From: Sinorhizobium numidicum
GTDB taxonomy: Bacteria; Pseudomonadota; Alphaproteobacteria; Rhizobiales; Rhizobiaceae
Assembly (NCBI RefSeq): GCF_029892045.1
Contig: NZ_CP120368.1
Location: 1,734,001 to 1,798,000, forward strand
Length of the DNA stretch: 64,000 nucleotides
Reading direction: 5' to 3'
The stretch's first letter is position 1, and every line of letters begins with the position of its first letter. Shown here in pieces: positions 57,151 through 64,000 of the stretch. Below the pieces are notes generated by a model. That model was not told where the DNA came from. It ran no database searches and saw nothing but the letters and a program-made list of their open reading frames with translations. The position numbers and the translations under genes were made by a program.

Positions 57151-57402
57151 ATGCCCGTAAACGGTAAGGTGACGCAAACGGCCATGCTCGCACTCGCGGT
57201 AGCCTCAACGGCGGCCGATCGCAATCCGGAGGCCCTCGGCCCTGGAATGCGCATGCGAGGCGGCGATGCCATGATGGGCGGTCCGCTCGCAAAGACAATC
57301 GATGCGAGGGATGCCGCGGCGATGTCCGCGGAGCACGCTTTTCACCTGATGCTGCAAACTTGTATCTCGTGTCACGCGAGGTTTCGCATCGAGACCGAGT
57401 AG
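57151..57402 (+). CDS. Small protein with CxxCH heme motif (cytochrome c'-like C-terminal part)
   Basis: An 83-residue reading that ends HLMLQTCISCHARFRIETE. The C-I-S-C-H motif is a c-type heme attachment site, and the C-terminal position with following FR resembles cytochrome c'/c556. The N-terminal part (MLALAVASTAADRNP) is a weak signal at best, and the protein is shorter than cytochrome c' (about 130-150), so it may be a truncated gene or have a different start. GGGCGGGAACG is near the ATG. It stands alone between minus-strand genes. Confidence 0.5.
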   Translation: MPVNGKVTQTAMLALAVASTAADRNPEALGPGMRMRGGDAMMGGPLAKTIDARDAAAMSAEHAFHLMLQTCISCHARFRIETE

Positions 57403-57466
57403 CCGACGGCCTGTTCAACGGCCTCCCAGAAGCAGCAATGGGTGGGCGGCCGTGGAACTGACCTCG

Positions 57467-57991
57467 CTATACCCGGTTCCCGCGCTGGTTCTGATGTTTG
57501 CGCCAACCATATCGGGTCATGCCGCGCGGCTTATAGACCGAGAGCACCGTCGTCAGTAGCAGCACAACAAGGCCGCCAGCGGCGTGGACCACGAGTGAGT
57601 GTCTCAGATCGAGAAGATCGACGTTCGACAACGCCGCCTCGACGGCGGCTGCCGCGACATAGGTTATTCCGTCCATTTGGAGCAGCAGGACGATAGCGGT
57701 GAGGAGTGTCAGGAGGAATTTCGCGAGCACCCAGTAATATCGGAACAGGCCCCACGTGGTCCCGAGCGCCTGGACTAACCCGGTAAGAAACGACGCGAAA
57801 ACCAGGGGGACTATGACGAGCCGTGCAACGGCGTCCATCGCGACATACGGGCTTCGCGCCGTTTGAGCATCCGCGCTACCAAGCCCGATCAGGCCGAGCG
57901 CAAGGAAGCACGCTACCGCGCCGAGTGAACTCACCGAGGAGATGATGTGGACGACGAGGATGAACTTGCGGAGGGCAGGAGGCATCGTCAT
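57467..57991 (-). CDS. Integral membrane protein, DUF2269-like
   Basis: A 174-residue protein with four hydrophobic segments: FILVVHIISSVSSLGAVACFL, LVIVPLVFASFLTGLVQAL, LAKFLLTLLTAIVLLLQM and LVVHAAGGLVVLLLTTVL. The His in VVHIISS and the Trp-rich loop WGLFRYYWVLAK resemble DUF2269 predicted membrane proteins. It overlaps the small upstream membrane gene by four bases, forming a pair. Function unknown; the copper surroundings suggest a role in metal or heme handling. Confidence 0.75.
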   Translation of the reverse strand: MTMPPALRKFILVVHIISSVSSLGAVACFLALGLIGLGSADAQTARSPYVAMDAVARLVIVPLVFASFLTGLVQALGTTWGLFRYYWVLAKFLLTLLTAIVLLLQMDGITYVAAAAVEAALSNVDLLDLRHSLVVHAAGGLVVLLLTTVLSVYKPRGMTRYGWRKHQNQRGNRV

Positions 57992-58167
57992 GGGCGGTCA
58001 CCTGCGGGCGGCATTTCGCCATTAGGCGACAGGTGGCGACCCGATCCGTGGGGACCGCCAATGTCAAAGGCAATCACAATCGCCGCCAGCAATATCATCA
58101 CGGCGAAGACAATCCCGGAGATTTTCACCCAGCGCGGCATGCCGGGATAGTCGTCCCTATCCGCCAT
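57988..58167 (-). CDS. Small single-pass membrane protein
   Basis: A 59-residue protein: a polar start (MADRDDYPGMPRWVK), one membrane segment ISGIVFAVMILLAAIVIAF and a short His/Gly tail. GGGAGACG sits upstream of the ATG at 58167, and its stop overlaps the DUF2269-like start by four bases. It is too short for family assignment; the tight coupling suggests that it acts together with the downstream membrane protein. Confidence 0.7.
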   Translation of the reverse strand: MADRDDYPGMPRWVKISGIVFAVMILLAAIVIAFDIGGPHGSGRHLSPNGEMPPAGDRP

Positions 58168-58316
58168 CCACTTTCGTCTCCCGCTGCTAGGTTTCGGCCA
58201 ATCAGGCCCCGCGTAATTGAACACCGTCTCTGATACCGGATAAAATGGGCTGCCTGTGAACGGCAGCAAGCGGGAAAGCATGATTCTGGACAATGTCGCG
58301 ATTTTGACCGGAAACA

Positions 58317-58913
58317 ATGATGGAAACGCGCCGAATTGACCGCCGTGTCGCCCGGACGAGGAAATCGCTGCACCGCGCGCTGATTTCGCTCATTCTGGAG
58401 AAGAGCTATGAGTCGATCACTGTCGAGGACATCTGTCAGGCGGCCAATGTCGGTCGTTCCACCTTCTATCTCCACTATACGAGCAAGGACAATTTGAAGC
58501 GGAGCGGCCTGGACAGCTTGCGCAGAGAACTCACGGACAAAACCATTTCAAGACAGGCAGGCAGACGGCACGGCATTTTCGACTTCAGCCTCGCCATGTT
58601 CGAGCACGCCGGTGACCATATCGAACTCTATCGGGCGTTGGCCGGCGGGCGCGGCGGCGCGGTCGCTCTCGGCACGATCCGGCAGATCCTGTCCGACCTG
58701 GTGCGTGAAGAACTGGCGGTAAGGATGAATGAGGCCTCTTCCGAGGCCATCCCACATGAGCTCGTCGTCCAATATGTCGTCGGTGCCTATATGGCGGTGC
58801 TCACCTGGTGGCTCGACGGAGGAGCGAAGTTGCCACCCGAGCGGATCGATGCAATCTTCCGCCGGCTCGCGATGAAGGGCGTGACAACAGGCCTCGAACC
58901 TCGGAAATCGTAA
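58317..58913 (+). CDS. TetR/AcrR-family transcriptional regulator
   Basis: A 198-residue repressor-type protein. The N-terminal helix-turn-helix is in ISLILEKSYESITVEDICQA, then ANVGRSTFYLHYTSKDNL, the TetR signature with R-S-T-F-Y-x-H-Y. The C-terminal ligand domain has GAYMAVLTWWLDGGAKLPPE near residue 160, seen in TetR_C_like members. It is divergent from the small membrane gene pair (149-bp gap), which it may control. It ends four bases before the convergent CueR gene. Confidence 0.9.
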   Translation: MMETRRIDRRVARTRKSLHRALISLILEKSYESITVEDICQAANVGRSTFYLHYTSKDNLKRSGLDSLRRELTDKTISRQAGRRHGIFDFSLAMFEHAGDHIELYRALAGGRGGAVALGTIRQILSDLVREELAVRMNEASSEAIPHELVVQYVVGAYMAVLTWWLDGGAKLPPERIDAIFRRLAMKGVTTGLEPRKS

Positions 58914-58917
58914 ATCC

Positions 58918-59361
58918 TCATTTCAAGGCGGCTACTCCAAACAGTGCATTGATCCCCGGACCCTTGCCACCCGACGGATTCGCGATCTCCTCAATAATCG
59001 GGCAATCCGGTCGATCATCGCCGTGGCAATGGTTCACGAGATATTTGAGGGTCTTGGTCATCTCCTGGATGGCGGCCGCCTTGCGTTCCAGTTCCGCAAT
59101 GTGCTCCAGCGCAATGGCCTTCACGTCCGAACTGGCTCTGGATCGGTCGCGCCAAAGAGCCAGCAACTCTTTCATCTGCTCCACCGAAAATCCGAGATCG
59201 CGGGCGCGGCGGACGAACCGGAGGGTGTGAATATCGTTGTCGGCATAGGTGCGATAGCTGGATTCGGTCCGATGAGCCGGACTGATCAAACCGATCTGCT
59301 CGTAGTAGCGGATCATTTTCGAGGAGACGCCGCTCGCCTTCGAGGCTTGGCCTATGTTCAT
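58918..59361 (-). CDS. cueR: Cu(I)-responsive MerR-family regulator CueR
   Basis: A 147-residue activator. The N-terminal DNA-binding domain starts MNIGQASKASGVSSKMIRYY and YEQIGLISPAHRTESSYRTY. The dimerisation helix ends at LKYLVNHCHGDDRPDCPII, where the two cysteines are spaced C-x7-C as in CueR, typical for Cu+/Ag+/Au+. Its targets here are the three promoters with 19-bp spacers at 52483, 61959 and 63607. It is convergent with the TetR gene and 83 bases upstream of the end of copA. Confidence 0.93.
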   Translation of the reverse strand: MNIGQASKASGVSSKMIRYYEQIGLISPAHRTESSYRTYADNDIHTLRFVRRARDLGFSVEQMKELLALWRDRSRASSDVKAIALEHIAELERKAAAIQEMTKTLKYLVNHCHGDDRPDCPIIEEIANPSGGKGPGINALFGVAALK

Positions 59362-59392
59362 GTGTTCCTCCTTTCACTCGATTCTCATAAGT

Positions 59393-59437
59393 TAGAGCGG
59401 GATGTGGCACGCGCATACTTTTTGCTCATCCCGCTCG
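59393..59437. repeat. Palindromic intergenic repeat, GAGCGGGATG type, copy 2
   Basis: TAGAGCGGGATGTGGCACGC followed by GCATACTTTTTGCTCATCCC and GCTCGA pairs GAGCGGGATG with CATCCCGCTC. It lies between copA and cueR, both minus strand, and may end the copA transcript. Confidence 0.7.
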
Positions 59438-59444
59438 ATCGCTC

Positions 59445-61928
59445 TCAGGCAGGGTTGACAGACCGCAGCCGCAGGGCGTTGCCGAGAACGAAGACGCTCG
59501 ACATCGCCATCGCCGCCGCCGCGAATATCGGCGAGAGCAGCATGCCGTTCAGCGGGTAGAGCACGCCAGCCGCGACGGGAACGAGGCTGACGTTGTAGGC
59601 GAACGCCCAGAACAGGTTCTGCTTTATGTTCCTGATCGTTGTCTTGCTAAGGGCGATCGCTTTCGGAACGCCGTTCAAGTCCCCGGACATGAGCACGACA
59701 TCGGCGCTCTCGATCGCGATGTCGGTGCCCGTGCCGACGGCGATGCCGACGTCGGCTTCGCTGAGTGCCGGGGCGTCGTTGATGCCGTCGCCTATGAAGG
59801 CGACCTTGCGTCCGCCGTGCCGGAGCCTCTTGACTGCATCGACCTTGCCGTCCGGCAGGACCTCAGCGACGACTTCGTCGATCCCGAGCTGCCGTGCTAT
59901 GGCGTCGGCAGTGCGACGGTTGTCGCCGGTAATCATCGCCACCTTCAACCCGAGATCGTGCAGGGCCTTGACTGCTTGCGGCGTGGTATCCTTGACGGGA
60001 TCCGAGACGGCGATGATCGCCGCGAGCCGGCCGTCGATCGCGGCATAGAGCGGCGACTTTCCGCTGTTTCCGAGCAGTTCCGCTTCGTTGGCGAAGGCGG
60101 ATACGTCGATCCCGTCCCTTAGCAGCGCGCGATCCGCTCCGACAAGGACGTCCGATCCGTCCACCATGCCACGGACGCCGAACCCGGGCGTTGCCTCGAA
60201 GTTCGTGACAACGGTCAGGCCGAGATTCTTTGCCCTGGCCGCCGAAACTATCGCTTCTGCGATCGGATGCTCGGAAAAGGCTTCGATGCTTGCGATTCGT
60301 GCCAGGACGAGGTCGGCGTCGAATCCTTCGGCGACGATGATATCGGTCAGTTCCGGTCGTCCCTTCGTCAAGGTTCCGGTCTTGTCGAGAGCGACGACGT
60401 CGGCCTCACGCAGGCTTTGCAGAGCCTCGCCCTTGCGGAAGAGAATGCCGAGTTCGGCCGCGCGACCGGTGCCGACCATGATCGAGGTCGGTGTTGCCAG
60501 CCCCATGGCGCAGGGGCAGGCGATGATCAGAACGGCGACGGCGTTGACGAGCGCGAATGTCAGCGCGGGTGAGGGGCCGAAGACGTACCACGCAGCAAAG
60601 GTCACGACGGCTGCGAGGATCACGGCGGGAACGAACCAGCCGGTGACCTTGTCGACCAGTGCCTGGATCGGCAGCTTCGAGCCCTGCGCGGCCTCGACCA
60701 TCTTGATGATCTGAGCGAGCAGCGTCTCGCTGCCGACCTTCGTCGCTTCGAAGGTGAAGGAGCCGTTCTTGTTGATCGTGCCGCCGACGACCTCGCTCCC
60801 GGCGGCCTTCTGGACGGGCAGGGGCTCCCCGGTGATCATCGATTCATCGACATAGGATCTGCCATCAAGGACGCTCCCATCGACGGGGATCTTCTCGCCT
60901 GGTCTGATCCGGATGATGTCGCCGACGACAACGTCATCGATCTGAATCTCGATGAATTCACCGCCGCGGGAAACGAAAGCGGCTTTCGCCTGCAGCCCCA
61001 CAAGCCGCCTGATGGCCTGGCTGGTTCGCCCTTTTGCCCTGGCTTCCAGGTAGCGGCCGAGCAGGATCAGCGTGACGATGACGGCGGCGGCTTCGTAATA
61101 GACGTTCACTGTGCCGGAAGGCAGCAAGGCGGGAGCGAATGTCGCAACGACCGAATAGCCCCACGCTGCTGTGGTACCGAGTACGACAAGCGAATTCATG
61201 TCCGGCGTCCAGCGCAGGAGGTTCGGCACGCCCTTCTGGAAGAACCGCAGGCCAGGCCCGAACAGGACAATAGTGGCGAGCGCGAACTGCAGATAGAGGT
61301 TGTTGCGCATCCCGACGGTGCCCATGATCAGCTCATGGACACCGGGAATGAAGTGAGAACCCATCTCGAGCAGGAAGAGGGGCAGGGTCAGCAGCGCCGC
61401 GAACATCAGCAGCATCTTCAGCGTTCTGATTTCGACCGCGCGATGATCCTCGACCTCCTCGCGTGCTTCGGCAGCGGTCGCCTTGCGGACCTCGTAGCCG
61501 GCACCTCTGACCGCAGCTTTGAGTGCAATGACGTTGTCCAATCCGGAGATCAGGCGAACGGTCGCCTTTTCCGTTGCCAGGTTGACGGAGGCTTCCGTGA
61601 CACCCGGCACGGCCTTCAGCGCCTTTTCCACGCGAGAAACGCAGGAGGCGCAGGTCATGCCTTCGACGCCGAATTCCTGGGTGACGATCTTCGGTTCGTA
61701 GCCCGCCTTCTCGATGGCGCGAAGAACGCCTTCGGCATCGGGCTCTCCCGTGAACTGTACCGTCGCTCGCTCGGTCGCCAGGTTGACGTTTGCCGAGGCG
61801 ACACCGGGCACCGCCGTGATGGCCTTTTCCACGCGCCTGACGCAGGAGGCACACGTCATGCCTTCGATATCAAAGTTCGCCGAGACAGGAACGGAGGTGG
61901 CCTTTTCGATTTGTGACAATGCAGTCAT
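59445..61928 (-). CDS. copA: Copper P1B-type ATPase with two HMA domains
   Basis: An 827-residue Cu(I) exporter. Two HMA domains at the N terminus carry [15 protein letters not shown] (near 25) and [15 protein letters not shown] (near 95). Membrane and catalytic parts show TGEP (ITGEPLPV), CPC in [16 protein letters not shown] near 475, [10 protein letters not shown] with the phosphorylated Asp, SEHPIA and [10 protein letters not shown] near 725. The end [14 protein letters not shown] holds conserved Met-Ser-Ser. A CueR-type promoter lies 31 bases upstream. It receives Cu(I) from CopZ and pumps it to the periplasm, where the multicopper oxidase works. Confidence 0.95.
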   Translation of the reverse strand: MTALSQIEKATSVPVSANFDIEGMTCASCVRRVEKAITAVPGVASANVNLATERATVQFTGEPDAEGVLRAIEKAGYEPKIVTQEFGVEGMTCASCVSRVEKALKAVPGVTEASVNLATEKATVRLISGLDNVIALKAAVRGAGYEVRKATAAEAREEVEDHRAVEIRTLKMLLMFAALLTLPLFLLEMGSHFIPGVHELIMGTVGMRNNLYLQFALATIVLFGPGLRFFQKGVPNLLRWTPDMNSLVVLGTTAAWGYSVVATFAPALLPSGTVNVYYEAAAVIVTLILLGRYLEARAKGRTSQAIRRLVGLQAKAAFVSRGGEFIEIQIDDVVVGDIIRIRPGEKIPVDGSVLDGRSYVDESMITGEPLPVQKAAGSEVVGGTINKNGSFTFEATKVGSETLLAQIIKMVEAAQGSKLPIQALVDKVTGWFVPAVILAAVVTFAAWYVFGPSPALTFALVNAVAVLIIACPCAMGLATPTSIMVGTGRAAELGILFRKGEALQSLREADVVALDKTGTLTKGRPELTDIIVAEGFDADLVLARIASIEAFSEHPIAEAIVSAARAKNLGLTVVTNFEATPGFGVRGMVDGSDVLVGADRALLRDGIDVSAFANEAELLGNSGKSPLYAAIDGRLAAIIAVSDPVKDTTPQAVKALHDLGLKVAMITGDNRRTADAIARQLGIDEVVAEVLPDGKVDAVKRLRHGGRKVAFIGDGINDAPALSEADVGIAVGTGTDIAIESADVVLMSGDLNGVPKAIALSKTTIRNIKQNLFWAFAYNVSLVPVAAGVLYPLNGMLLSPIFAAAAMAMSSVFVLGNALRLRSVNPA

Positions 61929-61958
61929 CGGAGCAATCCCATTTTACAACTGCACTAT

Positions 61959-61989
61959 CAGATAATCCTTCCAACAATGGTAAGGTCAA
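61959..61989 (-). promoter_or_regulatory. CueR-type copper promoter of copA
   Basis: Minus-strand -35 TTGACC at 61989-61984 and -10 TATCTG at 61964-61959 are 19 bases apart, with the dyad ACCTTACCA-TTGT-TGGAAGGA in between. Position 31 bases upstream of copA fits a short leader. Confidence 0.9.
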
Positions 61990-62112
61990 GAAGGCTTCAA
62001 CAGATTTTTGAGCGTATCGTGAAAAGGGCCCGCTGCCTGGCGTGAAACGTGAACTTCCCACAGGATCGCAGCCCCAAAACGGATATGGCAGGGATGCGAT
62101 ACCTGACGCAAG

Positions 62113-62667
62113 TTATGGGTCCCGCAGCCGAACTAAGCCACGGCGTTTGGAAATCTCCCGGTATAGTGCTTCCGGCGACACACCTATTTCTTCTGCCAGC
62201 CTTCGCCATTCGCCCTTTGGCGGGAGATCACCATCGTTCCACGTCAGCCAAGCGTCCAGACGGGCTCCGACCGTTCGCAAGGATATGATCTCGGCACGCT
62301 TCCTTGCGCTCTGCAGCTCCCGCGAAAGGTGCCTTGCCCACTCCAAGGCAAAGACATGGTCCTGGTTCAGGAGCCGCCGAATTTCGCTCACCGGGACCGC
62401 CATGACTTCCGTCGCTGTCGCGGCGACGGCATCACAGTGGTAATGCTCCGAAAACAAAGAGGCCTCGGCCAAAACCGTGCCCGGCGTCGAGCGTTGCAAG
62501 ACAGCGGGGCTCCCGTCTTCCTGATAGCGGATGAGGTTCGCGCATCCATCGGTCACGACGAACATGGTGCGCACCGGATCACCTCGGTGGAATAGGTGCT
62601 CGTTCTTTTCAAATGACCTGTGCGTGACGGCCCGCGGCAGAAGGTAGGCGATAATTTGCTCCGACAT
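62113..62667 (-). CDS. Crp/Fnr-family transcriptional regulator
   Basis: A 184-residue regulator. The N-terminal cyclic-nucleotide-binding fold has FEKNEHLFHRGDPVRTMFVV and LAEASLFSEHYHCDAVAAT; the C-terminal winged helix has EWRRLAEEIGVSPEALYREI. There is no Fnr-type N-terminal Cys cluster; a Cys and several His around SEHYHCD could sense metal or redox state. The ATG at 62667 (MSEQII) is used, but an in-frame ATG at 62679 is also within a perfect palindrome. It is divergent from the CpxP-like gene with the palindrome between. Confidence 0.88.
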   Translation of the reverse strand: MSEQIIAYLLPRAVTHRSFEKNEHLFHRGDPVRTMFVVTDGCANLIRYQEDGSPAVLQRSTPGTVLAEASLFSEHYHCDAVAATATEVMAVPVSEIRRLLNQDHVFALEWARHLSRELQSARKRAEIISLRTVGARLDAWLTWNDGDLPPKGEWRRLAEEIGVSPEALYREISKRRGLVRLRDP

Positions 62668-62682
62668 GATAGCTATCATGTC
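62663..62682. promoter_or_regulatory. Perfect 20-bp palindrome at the start of the Crp/Fnr-type gene
   Basis: GACATGATAGCTATCATGTC is its own reverse complement. It covers the start codons of the minus-strand regulator and lies 55 bases before the divergent gene at 62738, so it could be an operator by which the regulator controls itself and its neighbour. Confidence 0.65.
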
Positions 62683-62737
62683 CACGATAATCATTGGTTG
62701 GCAAGGTCACGCTCTCGAAACAGTCATCCGGTGTCCC

Positions 62738-63256
62738 ATGAAACCGCTGTTGCTCGCGCTCCTTGCCGCGCTTCTGCCCTTGCCCGCTATAGCGGAGGGA
62801 GAACACGTCCACGCTTCGCCCTATGTCGGACAGGAGCTCCGCGAAATCAAAAGCCTGTCGGCGGAGGATGTCTCTGAACTCGAAAAAGGAGGAGGGTGGG
62901 GATTGGCGAAGGCGGCCGAGCTGAACGGCATGCCGGGACCCTCGCATGTTCTGAAGATGAAGCGTGAGCTTGACTTGACCACGGACCAGGAGGCCTCGAC
63001 GCAGCGCATTTTCGCAAAGATGCGAGACGACGCCGCCGGCGAGGGGAAACGGTTGATTGCAGCGGAGATGGCGTTAGAGGCCGACTTCCGGGAACGTTCA
63101 ATCGACGAGGACAGCCTTCGAGCGCGACTTCGCCAGATTGAAGCGAGCCGGGCGACCCTTCGATACATTCATCTGGTTGCCCATCTGCAGATGATGCGGA
63201 TTCTAAACGAGGATCAGGTCAAGCGGTACAACGAACTGCGCGGATACAGGCGCTGA
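62738..63256 (+). CDS. Periplasmic Spy/CpxP-like or heavy-metal-resistance-type protein
   Basis: A 172-residue exported protein with signal LLLALLAALLPLPAIAEGE. The mature part is mostly helical: MKRELDLTTDQEASTQRIFA, RLIAAEMALEADFRERSID and LRARLRQIEASRATLRYIHL, a pattern close to LTxxQ-type Spy/CpxP and ZraP/CnrX (metal-sensing) proteins. The HLVAHLQMMRILNEDQVKRY end has His/Met. ATG 62738 is chosen for the signal peptide. It likely protects periplasmic proteins or buffers metal. It is divergent from the Crp/Fnr-type regulator. Confidence 0.8.
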   Translation: MKPLLLALLAALLPLPAIAEGEHVHASPYVGQELREIKSLSAEDVSELEKGGGWGLAKAAELNGMPGPSHVLKMKRELDLTTDQEASTQRIFAKMRDDAAGEGKRLIAAEMALEADFRERSIDEDSLRARLRQIEASRATLRYIHLVAHLQMMRILNEDQVKRYNELRGYRR

Positions 63257-63302
63257 GTACGGTCTCAAAAAGCAGCTCGTTCGACGTTGAATTTTGTCCC
63301 AT

Positions 63303-63330
63303 AACACGCGCTGTTTTGGCGGCGCGTGTT
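63303..63330. terminator. Bidirectional terminator between the Spy-like gene and copZ
   Basis: AACACGCGC at 63303-63311 pairs with GCGCGTGTT at 63322-63330 around a 10-base loop; the genes on both sides converge here. Confidence 0.7.
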
Positions 63331-63354
63331 TATGCTGTTGAGGTCAATCCGACG

Positions 63355-63576
63355 TCAGGCGACGTGGCTGCAGCAGGACGTCCTGAATGACGCCTGGTAA
63401 CCGGCGTCTTCAATCGCGGCAATGAACGCATCGGCGCCGACCTCAGAGTCGATGGACGCGGTTTTCGCCTCAAGATTGACGGCGACCTTCGCATTAGGAT
63501 CGACTGCTTTTACTGCCTTTTCCACCGCGCTGACGCAGTGCCCGCAAGTCATGTCGGGTACGTTGAGATGATACAT
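63355..63576 (-). CDS. copZ: Copper chaperone CopZ (single HMA domain)
   Basis: A 73-residue cytosolic protein of HMA fold with metal site DMTCGHCVSAVEKAV near residue 9, giving the CxxC Cu(I) pair. The C-terminal tail SCCSHVA adds two adjacent cysteines and a His. It delivers Cu(I) to CopA and CueR. A CueR-type promoter lies 31 bases upstream. A His replaces Ala/Ser in the GHC (CGHC) form, common in bacterial CopZ. Confidence 0.93.
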   Translation of the reverse strand: MYHLNVPDMTCGHCVSAVEKAVKAVDPNAKVAVNLEAKTASIDSEVGADAFIAAIEDAGYQASFRTSCCSHVA

Positions 63577-63606
63577 TGGAAATCTCCAGTTGATTTGACT
63601 TGGCTG

Positions 63607-63637
63607 AATGTGGAGCTTCCAACGATGGCAGGGTCAA
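63607..63637 (-). promoter_or_regulatory. CueR-type copper promoter of copZ
   Basis: Minus-strand -35 TTGACC at 63637-63632 and -10 CACATT at 63612-63607 are 19 bases apart, with the shared CCATCGTTGGAA core in the spacer. Confidence 0.87.
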
Positions 63638-63693
63638 GAACTTCATGCGAAATTTTGTTGTTGATATCAGGGCCTGTGGTGGTGATCATAGTG

Positions 63694-63741
63694 CCGGATG
63701 AGGAAAAGTGTGCGCGATTTGCCGTCCGCACCACGCTCTAA
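63694..63741. repeat. Palindromic intergenic repeat, GGATGAGGAAAAGTG type, copy 3
   Basis: GCCGGATGAGGAAAAGTGTG continuing CGCGATTTGCCGTCCGCACC and ACGCTCTAAC is a degenerate version of the repeat at 19940. It lies between the copZ promoter and the gene at 63860. Confidence 0.55.
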
Positions 63742-63859
63742 CCCACTGGAGTCGATTACGTTTCGTGATCTTAACCGGTGGCGACGCAGTGGACGAGTGC
63801 GGCCGTCCGTCGCAACTTTCCGTGACCGTCTTCCAATGAACGCCGCCCTATGCCAGCAT

Positions 63860-64000
63860 ATGCGCATGTTCGTTGTCGTCGCGCTCCGGCGCTTCCTGTA
63901 TCTGTTGGCGTTGCTCGCGATCGTGCTCGGTCCGGTGAGCGTGAGCTCGGCCGCGAGCGCGATGGCGCTTTCATCCGACATGCAGATGGAAGTGATGCCG
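63860..64000 (+). CDS. Small exported protein, partial (probable CC-motif family member 4)
   Basis: The frame begins MRMFVVVALRRFLYLLALLA and continues IVLGPVSVSSAASAMALSSD with a Met-rich end MQMEVMP before the window edge. The 47 visible residues are a signal peptide and the start of a Met/His-rich linker, like members at 51984, 53100 and 56702. The cysteine motif, if present, would lie beyond the edge, so membership is inferred from the N terminus and context only. Confidence 0.6.
   Translation, partial: MRMFVVVALRRFLYLLALLAIVLGPVSVSSAASAMALSSDMQMEVMP

Noticed and set aside
62695..62708. GGCAAGGTCA near the Crp/Fnr-type gene resembling half of a CueR site
   Set aside because: Only one half of the dyad is present and the -10 spacing does not fit, so it is not counted with the three CueR promoters.

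Overview
The window reads as chromosome-type DNA of an alphaproteobacterium of the order Hyphomicrobiales (Rhizobiales), most likely a Sinorhizobium/Ensifer relative. Support comes from the high GC, the aminotransferase-hom-recJ order, the NDUFS4-type complex I subunit, the mosaic intergenic repeats of rhizobial type, and the many ABC uptake systems. This assignment is inference from gene content, not from a database search.

Region 1 (1-5.7 kb) is a sugar or polyol uptake and catabolism locus: a two-subunit transketolase on the minus strand, divergent from a ribose-type ABC transporter (permease, binding protein, duplicated ATPase) and an SDR dehydrogenase. An FMN riboswitch at 5572-5710 follows, with no riboflavin gene downstream. 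Region 2 (5.8-8.1 kb) holds a methyltransferase, an AraC-type regulator and the stump of an aldehyde dehydrogenase.

Region 3 (8.3-29.8 kb) is dense with amine, amino-acid and peptide catabolism: two FAD amine/amino-acid oxidoreductases, an Lrp-type regulator, a peptide-type ABC transporter with a fused ATPase, a class III aminotransferase, two type II HAD dehalogenase-like proteins, two two-domain GNATs, two aldehyde dehydrogenases, a decarboxylating dehydrogenase, a cupin, a GhrA-like reductase and an ArgE-like deacylase. Together these suggest import of an amino-containing compound, removal of nitrogen, and oxidation of the aldehyde to central intermediates; the substrate cannot be read from the sequence.

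Region 4 (29.8-32 kb) is a decay zone: fragments of aspartate ammonia-lyase and acetyl-CoA synthetase joined end to end, a TylF-like methyltransferase and a CorA C-terminal stump. Region 5 (32-47.8 kb) is core genome: radC, map, sfsA, phaC, a lipoprotein, an aminotransferase, hom, recJ, an array of four intact tRNA-Glu genes plus one degenerate copy around a TauE/SafE gene, an M15-type peptidase, gloA, a double cold-shock protein, a DUF192 protein, tRNA-Pro, an NDUFS4 homologue and tRNA-Arg.

Region 6 (48-64 kb) is a copper-handling island: a CusF-like protein, a cupredoxin, a multicopper oxidase, a TolC-type protein, a DUF305 protein, a Csp-type copper-storage protein, two CopA-type P-type ATPases, CopZ, CueR, a Crp/Fnr-type and a TetR-type regulator, and a set of small exported proteins with paired cysteines. 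Three promoters carry a CueR-like dyad with a 19-bp spacer. They point at the multicopper oxidase operon, the two-HMA-domain CopA and CopZ, so one cytoplasmic copper sensor probably coordinates export, chaperoning and periplasmic oxidation. The recurrent small CC-motif proteins (four in 12 kb) are the best candidate for something undescribed.
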